Source: Bradyrhizobium sp. AZCC 1693 (GTDB lineage: Bacteria; Pseudomonadota; Alphaproteobacteria; Rhizobiales; Xanthobacteraceae). From it: 64,000 nucleotides of DNA. Numbering within the stretch: position 1 is the first letter of the stretch; each line of letters begins with the position of its first letter. The position numbers and the translations under genes were made by a program. The notes below the pieces were generated by a model. The model was given only the letters and a program-made list of their open reading frames with translations, had not been told where the DNA came from and ran no database searches. The stretch is taken from NCBI RefSeq assembly GCF_036924745.1, contig NZ_JAZHSD010000001.1, positions 5,208,001 to 5,272,000 of the forward strand, read 5' to 3'. Shown here piece after piece: positions 59,869 through 64,000 of the stretch.

Positions 59869-60340
59869 AACGCTGTTCCTTTCGCGGAGGTTCGTTCGCC
59901 GGATGCTGGATCGCGTTGCGAACGTTTTCCTTGATCAGGTCGAGTTGGTCGAGCAGGCGGTGGGCATCGGCGGGGTTGATGCCGTCGAGCGCGGTCGCCG
60001 TCAGTTCGGAGCGAAGCCCGGCGAGCTTGCCGAGCAGCGGACGCGCAGCCTTGCGCAGATAGAGACGGTTGACGCGGCGATCGTTCTCGTCGCCGCGGCG
60101 TTCGATCCAGCCGTTGTCGCAGAGCTTGTCGATCAGCCGCGTCAGCGTGATCGGCTGCATCTCCATCTGCTCGGCCAGTTCCGACTGCTTGAGGCCTTCG
60201 GTGCGTTCGACCTTGGCCAGAACCGCCCATTGCGCGCGGGTGATGCCGTAGCGCGCCGCCTGCCGGTCGGCATAGGCGCGCACCATCCGCTGCACCTCGC
60301 CGAGCGTAAACAGGAAGTTCATATCCACGGAACCGCGCAT
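59861..60340 (-). CDS. MarR-family transcriptional regulator
   Basis: A 159-residue MarR-type winged-helix regulator: ARYGITRAQWAVLAKVERTEGLKQSELAEQMEMQPITLTRLIDKLCDNGWIERRGDENDRRVNRLYLR is the complete DNA-binding region, with the wing DENDRRVNR. The start at 60340 is chosen because GGAGG lies about 8 bp upstream; Met codons at 60355 and 60322 are alternatives. First gene of the efflux operon and most likely its repressor, released by a small phenolic or lipophilic ligand. A palindrome just upstream (60370-60383) is its probable site. Confidence 0.92.
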   Translation of the reverse strand: MRGSVDMNFLFTLGEVQRMVRAYADRQAARYGITRAQWAVLAKVERTEGLKQSELAEQMEMQPITLTRLIDKLCDNGWIERRGDENDRRVNRLYLRKAARPLLGKLAGLRSELTATALDGINPADAHRLLDQLDLIKENVRNAIQHPANEPPRKEQRYG

Positions 60341-60369
60341 CGTCCTCGCCTCCATAAGCCACCGATATA

Positions 60370-60383
60370 ATAAGCTTGCTTAT
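60370..60383. promoter_or_regulatory. Probable MarR operator upstream of the efflux operon
   Basis: ATAAGC-TT-GCTTAT, a perfect inverted repeat with a 2-bp centre, 30 bp before the regulator start. The length, symmetry and A/T content fit MarR-family sites. Confidence 0.55.
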
Positions 60384-60493
60384 GAATTCTGCATGGCGCG
60401 TTAACAATGGCCTGATCCGCTTCCAGCACATGGCTGGGAACCAGGGGCGGCCGGGCTTTGGGATTGGCGTTCAAACTGCTACAAAGGCCGGAT

Positions 60494-60979
60494 ATGACCC
60501 TGACGAAGCCCACATTTCCCGCGCCGGACCACGATCACGGCCGCTGCACCGCGGAAGCGATGACGCATGCGGAGGAGGTCTGCGCGCGGCGGGCGCAGAA
60601 ATTCACCCCGATCCGGCGTCAGGTGCTGCAGGCGCTGCTCTCGAGCCACCGCCCGCTCGGCGCCTATGAGGTGATCGACGAACTCGCCCGATCGATGCCG
60701 CGGCCGGCGCCGATCACGGTCTACCGCGCGCTCGATTTTTTGATGGAAAACGGCCTCGTCCACCGCATCGAAAGCCGCAACGCCTTCCTCGCCTGCGCGC
60801 ATGACCATGATGAGACCTCGATGGTGGCGTTCCTGATCTGCGATCATTGCGGTTCCGTCGGCGAAATTCCCGCCGCCCCCGTGGCGCAAAGCCTCAATGC
60901 GGCGGCCCGCGCGTCGGGTTTTGCGCCAAAGCTCTCCGTCGTCGAAATCGCCGGCACCTGCGCCCATTGCCAGAAATAA
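60494..60979 (+). CDS. zur: Zinc uptake regulator Zur (Fur family)
   Basis: A 161-residue Fur-family repressor. The N-terminal winged helix contains FTPIRRQVLQALLSSHRPLGAYEVIDELARSMPRPAPITVYRALDFLMENGLVHRIES, with DNA-reading helix in PITVYRALDFL. The C-terminal metal domain has CAHDHDE, then ICDHCG and a final CAHCQK, giving two CxxC pairs for structural zinc and His/Cys ligands at the sensing site. The short final segment and early Cys/His-rich N-terminus (DHDHGRCT) are Zur-like rather than Fur-like. It represses zinc uptake genes when zinc is plentiful. A transporter gene follows 35 bp on. Confidence 0.85.
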   Translation: MTLTKPTFPAPDHDHGRCTAEAMTHAEEVCARRAQKFTPIRRQVLQALLSSHRPLGAYEVIDELARSMPRPAPITVYRALDFLMENGLVHRIESRNAFLACAHDHDETSMVAFLICDHCGSVGEIPAAPVAQSLNAAARASGFAPKLSVVEIAGTCAHCQK

Positions 60980-61014
60980 CAAGAACACGGCGGCGAGGCC
61001 GGCCACGAGGATAG

Positions 61015-61953
61015 ATGTCGTCCAAGCCAGTAAAACTGTCCGCCGGGCGTGCGCTCACCCCGGGCGCCATCGCCTTGATGCTGATGCTGTGCCTGAGCTG
61101 GGGGTTCAACCAGATCGCGGTGAAGCTGGTGTTGGCGGACGTGCCGCCGATGCTGCAGGCGCTGATTCGCTCTGTCGGCGCGTTGCCGGTGTTGCTCGCG
61201 ATCGGCTGGTTTCGCGGCGTGAAATTCTTCGAGCGCGACGGCACGCTATGGGCCGGCGTGACCGCAGGCGCGATCTTCGGCATCGAATTCGTGCTGATCT
61301 ATCGCGGCCTGCTGCTGACATCGGCATCGCGCGCGGTGGTGTTTCTGTATACGGCGCCATTCTTCGTCGCGCTCGGCTCGTATGTCTTTCTCGGCGAACG
61401 GTTGCGGGCGCCGCAATGGGGTGGCCTGGCGCTCAGTTTCGCCGGCGTCGCGCTGGCGATCGGGGTCCCCCAGACCAATGTCGATGCGACTGTTTTGCTG
61501 GGCGACCTCCTGATCGTCGCCGGCGGCGCGCTCTGGGCGACCACGACGCTGATCGTCAAGACCACCGCGCTGATCAAGGCCCCTGCGGAAAAGGGGCTCG
61601 GCTATCAGGTGGCGCTGTCGATCCCGATTCTCGCGCTTGCTGCGTGGATATCGGACGAAACCATCACCCACGTTCCCGGGCCGCTGTCGCTCTCGCTGCT
61701 GGCCTATCAGGCGTTCTGGGTGGTGGGTCTGACGTTCCTGTTGTGGTTCGCATTGGTCAAAACCTACTCCGCCAGCAAATTGTCAGCGTTCACCTTCGTG
61801 ACGCCGCTGTTCGGCGTCGCCGCCAGCTATTTCATCCTGCATGACACGCTGACCATCGCCTTCGGTGTCGCGGCGCTGCTGGTCATTGCCGGGCTCTATC
61901 TCGTGAACAAGCCGGATCCGAAGGTCGTGCCGGATCCGAACCTGCCGGCGTGA
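61015..61953 (+). CDS. EamA-family (DMT) transporter
   Basis: A 312-residue protein with ten helices in two EamA halves: ALMLMLCLSWGFNQIAVKLVLADVPPMLQALIRSVGALPVLLAIGW at the start and LLWFALVKTYSASKLSAFTFVTPLFGVAASYFILHDTLTIAFGVAALLVIAGLYLVNKP at the end. Exports amino acids or other metabolites in known relatives. It lies 35 bp behind zur on the same strand and may be co-transcribed, but zinc-related function cannot be concluded. It is not closely related to the EamA protein at 54670. Confidence 0.85.
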   Translation: MSSKPVKLSAGRALTPGAIALMLMLCLSWGFNQIAVKLVLADVPPMLQALIRSVGALPVLLAIGWFRGVKFFERDGTLWAGVTAGAIFGIEFVLIYRGLLLTSASRAVVFLYTAPFFVALGSYVFLGERLRAPQWGGLALSFAGVALAIGVPQTNVDATVLLGDLLIVAGGALWATTTLIVKTTALIKAPAEKGLGYQVALSIPILALAAWISDETITHVPGPLSLSLLAYQAFWVVGLTFLLWFALVKTYSASKLSAFTFVTPLFGVAASYFILHDTLTIAFGVAALLVIAGLYLVNKPDPKVVPDPNLPA

Positions 61954-61985
61954 TGGTGACGGAGTCCGTCGCCAAGCTCGTCATT

Positions 61986-62094
61986 GCCTGCGACAAACGC
62001 GAAGTGTTTGCGCAAGGGAGCGCAAGCGACGAAGCAATCCATGCTTCCGCGCGTGTGGAAGGATGGATTGCTTCGCTTCGCTCGCAATGACGTG
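61986..62094. repeat. Intergenic palindromic repeat
   Basis: GAAGCAATCCAT at 62031-62042 pairs with ATGGATTGCTTC at 62063-62074, inside a larger unit ending GCTCGCAATGACG. The left flank GACAAACGCGAAGTGTTTGC shares all but one base with part of the element at 2322-2395, so these repeat families are mosaics. It lies between convergent genes. Confidence 0.75.
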
Positions 62095-62118
62095 GAGAAA
62101 GCGCGGAATCGTCAGCGT

Positions 62119-62994
62119 CTACCCCGTCTCGATCGGCAGCGACGCGTCCTTGGCCCATTCGCCCATCGAGCCGTCGTAGAGCGTGAGATTGTCGTAGCCG
62201 AGCCGGTAGAGCAGGAACAGATCGATCGTCGCCGAGATGCCGCCGCCGCAATAGGCGACCACGCGCTTGCCCTTCGTAATGCCCTGCGCCTTGAATTTGG
62301 CCTCCGCCTCGCCAAGCGGGACGAAGGCCTTGGTCTGTGGGTCGAGCAATGTGGCTGCCGACACGTTGCAACTGCCGGGCACGCGGCCGGGCCGACCATA
62401 GCGGCTCGGCTCTAGGCCCTTGTGGAATTGCGGACCGAGCGCGTTGACGACGACGGTGCCCCGCTCGGTGGTGGCGGCGAGCGTTTCGTGCTTGTCGACG
62501 AAAAATCCGCTCCTCGGTTTGGCCGTGAACGTTGCTGGCGGATATCCCTTCGCCGGTCCGGTTTCGAGCGGGCGGCCTTCGAGCTTCCATTTGTCGAGCC
62601 CACCGTCGAGCACCGCGACATTCTCGAAGCCGAACGATTTAAGCATCCACCAGAACCGCGTCGCCCACATCGGCGTGCCGATGCTGTAGAGCACGATCTG
62701 GCTTTCGTTGGACACGCCGTGACGGCCAAACGCCCGTTCGAGCTGCGCAACATCCGGCATCATGAAGCGAAGCGGGGTATTGGAATCGGAGAACTCGCCC
62801 TGCAAATCCAGAAAGTCCGCGCCCGGAATATGCCCGGCCTCGAACGTGTGCCGTCCGGGTACCGCGAGATAGGGCTGGCTGCTGCCCTCGGGCGCGGGTT
62901 CGAGATAGGTGGTGCAGTCGAACAGGCGCAGATCGGCCTGGCCCAGAATATCAGCGAGTTCCGCGGTAGAGATGAGCCCGTTACGCCCCGACAT
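62119..62994 (-). CDS. Tandem-rhodanese sulfurtransferase (3-mercaptopyruvate type)
   Basis: A 291-residue protein with two rhodanese domains (about 10-145 and 165-288). The N-terminal domain is inactive in this class; the catalytic Cys249 lies in AYCGGGISAT. The active loop C-G-G-G-I-S lacks the basic residues of thiosulfate sulfurtransferases (CRKGVT), and is nearer to 3-mercaptopyruvate sulfurtransferases (CGSGVTA), with Gly and Ser replacing Ser and Thr. It transfers sulfur from a small thiol donor to an acceptor. The frame runs from ATG 62994 and the gene is convergent with the EamA transporter. Confidence 0.85.
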   Translation of the reverse strand: MSGRNGLISTAELADILGQADLRLFDCTTYLEPAPEGSSQPYLAVPGRHTFEAGHIPGADFLDLQGEFSDSNTPLRFMMPDVAQLERAFGRHGVSNESQIVLYSIGTPMWATRFWWMLKSFGFENVAVLDGGLDKWKLEGRPLETGPAKGYPPATFTAKPRSGFFVDKHETLAATTERGTVVVNALGPQFHKGLEPSRYGRPGRVPGSCNVSAATLLDPQTKAFVPLGEAEAKFKAQGITKGKRVVAYCGGGISATIDLFLLYRLGYDNLTLYDGSMGEWAKDASLPIETG

Positions 62995-63260
62995 TTGTCG
63001 GCCTCCGGTTATTTCAGGCCGATGTTAGGGCCCGTATCGGGCCATGAAAAGGCGGCCGGCACGTGCGCGCGCCCTTTCAATTCGGCGATTCCTGTCCAAT
63101 ATAGCTGACAACGGAAGTTGCGGTGTTCCTGCCTGCTTCCGGCCGCCGTCATCGGCATAAGCTATTGAATATACAACGTAAAAATCCGTGTGTGACGAGG
63201 CGCACTGCGCATTCGCCGCCCCCTTGGTGAATGTCATCAAAACCTGATATTCGAGGCCCC

Positions 63261-64000
63261 ATGAACAAGCCCGAAATAATTCCGCAAGACGACGTCGCAG
63301 GCCCCCGCGCCCGGCATAAAACCACCCAGGTCATGGTCGGCAATGTTGCCGTCGGCGGCGGGGCGCCGATCGTCGTGCAGTCGATGACCAACACCGACAC
63401 CGCCGATGTCGACGGCACGATCGCGCAGGTCGCGGCGCTGTCGCGCGCCGGATCGGAAATGGTGCGCATCACCGTCGATCGCGAGGAGGCGGCTGCCGCC
63501 GTTCCGCATATCCGCGACGGCCTGCGCAAGCGCGGCATCACCACGCCCCTGATCGGCGATTTCCATTATATCGGCCACAAGCTGCTCGCCGAATATCCGG
63601 CCTGCGCCGAGGCGCTCGACAAGTACCGCATCAACCCCGGCAATGTCGGCTTCAAGAACAAGCGCGACACCCAGTTCGCCGACATCATCGAGATCGCCAA
63701 CAAGAACAACAAGCCGGTCCGCATCGGCGCCAATTGGGGCTCGCTCGACCAGGAATTGCTCACCAAGCTGATGGACGAGAACACGGCTTCGCCGAATCCG
63801 CGCGATGCGCGTGCGGTGACCCGTGAGGCCATGGTGCAGTCGGCCTTGCTGTCGGCCGCCCGCGCCCAAGAGCTCGGCATGCCCAAAAACCGCATGATCC
63901 TGTCGGCCAAGGTTTCCGCCGTGCAAGACCTGATCGCGGTCTATCAGACGCTCGCCTCGCGCTCGGACTACGCGATCCATCTCGGCCTCACCGAAGCCGG
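63261..64000 (+). CDS. ispG: 4-hydroxy-3-methylbut-2-enyl diphosphate synthase, 3' end cut off
   Basis: The first 246 residues of IspG (GcpE), the iron-sulfur enzyme that converts methylerythritol cyclodiphosphate to HMBPP in isoprenoid synthesis. [60 protein letters not shown] and [11 protein letters not shown] are the standard TIM-barrel signatures. The cluster-binding cysteines lie in the missing C-terminal part. ATG 63261 is preceded by an A/G-poor region, so the ribosome site is weak; no earlier start is apparent. The frame is open to the window edge. Confidence 0.95.
   Translation, partial: MNKPEIIPQDDVAGPRARHKTTQVMVGNVAVGGGAPIVVQSMTNTDTADVDGTIAQVAALSRAGSEMVRITVDREEAAAAVPHIRDGLRKRGITTPLIGDFHYIGHKLLAEYPACAEALDKYRINPGNVGFKNKRDTQFADIIEIANKNNKPVRIGANWGSLDQELLTKLMDENTASPNPRDARAVTREAMVQSALLSAARAQELGMPKNRMILSAKVSAVQDLIAVYQTLASRSDYAIHLGLTEA

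Overview
The window is a GC-rich chromosomal segment of an alphaproteobacterium, most likely Bradyrhizobium or a close relative. The signs are a RegS/RegR (ActS/ActR) redox two-component pair, an MmcB-type repair protein, polyhydroxyalkanoate depolymerase, many branched-chain-amino-acid-type ABC transporter parts, and several families of short intergenic palindromes typical of that group. I see about 60 protein genes and no rRNA, tRNA, CRISPR array, prophage or intact insertion sequence.

Layout. 1-9900: end of a DHA2 exporter, a secreted-type PHB-depolymerase-like esterase, an MBL hydrolase, a DUF155 membrane protein, a VWA protein, mmcB, regR and regS (minus), then a two-gene ABC-2 exporter. 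10000-19400: phaZ, a YgjP-like metalloprotease, a class A penicillin-binding protein, a tandem pair of near-identical solute-binding proteins without permeases, a DUF1304 protein and an alkyltransferase. 19400-23500: an operon of very small Cys-rich and membrane proteins, then a PAS histidine kinase with a FixJ-like regulator and a lone receiver. 23500-32000: a degraded alkyltransferase remnant, then BlaI regulator / M56 protease / serine hydrolase, then a DUF1800-DUF1501 pair with a small Cys-rich exported protein. 32000-40300: glnD, OsmC, a membrane protein, a HEAT-like protein and mutS. 40500-55600: a catabolic island (below). 55700-64000: ArsR-SRPBCC-GyrI genes, an EmrAB-MarR exporter operon, zur, two EamA transporters (one at 54670), a sulfurtransferase and the start of ispG.

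The most coherent system is 40532-54620, all on the plus strand: 3-oxoadipyl-CoA thiolase (pcaF), protocatechuate 3,4-dioxygenase (pcaH, pcaG), a LysR regulator, a shikimate dehydrogenase paralogue, a complete five-gene ABC importer, a Gfo/Idh oxidoreductase, a fused 3-dehydroshikimate dehydratase (QuiC-like) and an exported tannase/feruloyl-esterase-family hydrolase. Read together they make a route from plant quinate/shikimate esters outside the cell to 3-dehydroshikimate, protocatechuate and the beta-ketoadipate pathway. A 15-bp palindrome between the regulator and the dehydrogenase is a candidate control site.

The most unusual system is 24021-28240: a BlaI-type repressor, an M56 membrane protease whose sensor part is not the usual penicillin-binding domain but two DUF3471-like units followed by a repeat / VHL-like beta domain / repeat arrangement, and a Tat-exported serine hydrolase of the beta-lactamase fold. 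It looks like a BlaR-style proteolytic switch rebuilt for another signal. All functional statements rest on motif recognition by eye; no database search was run.
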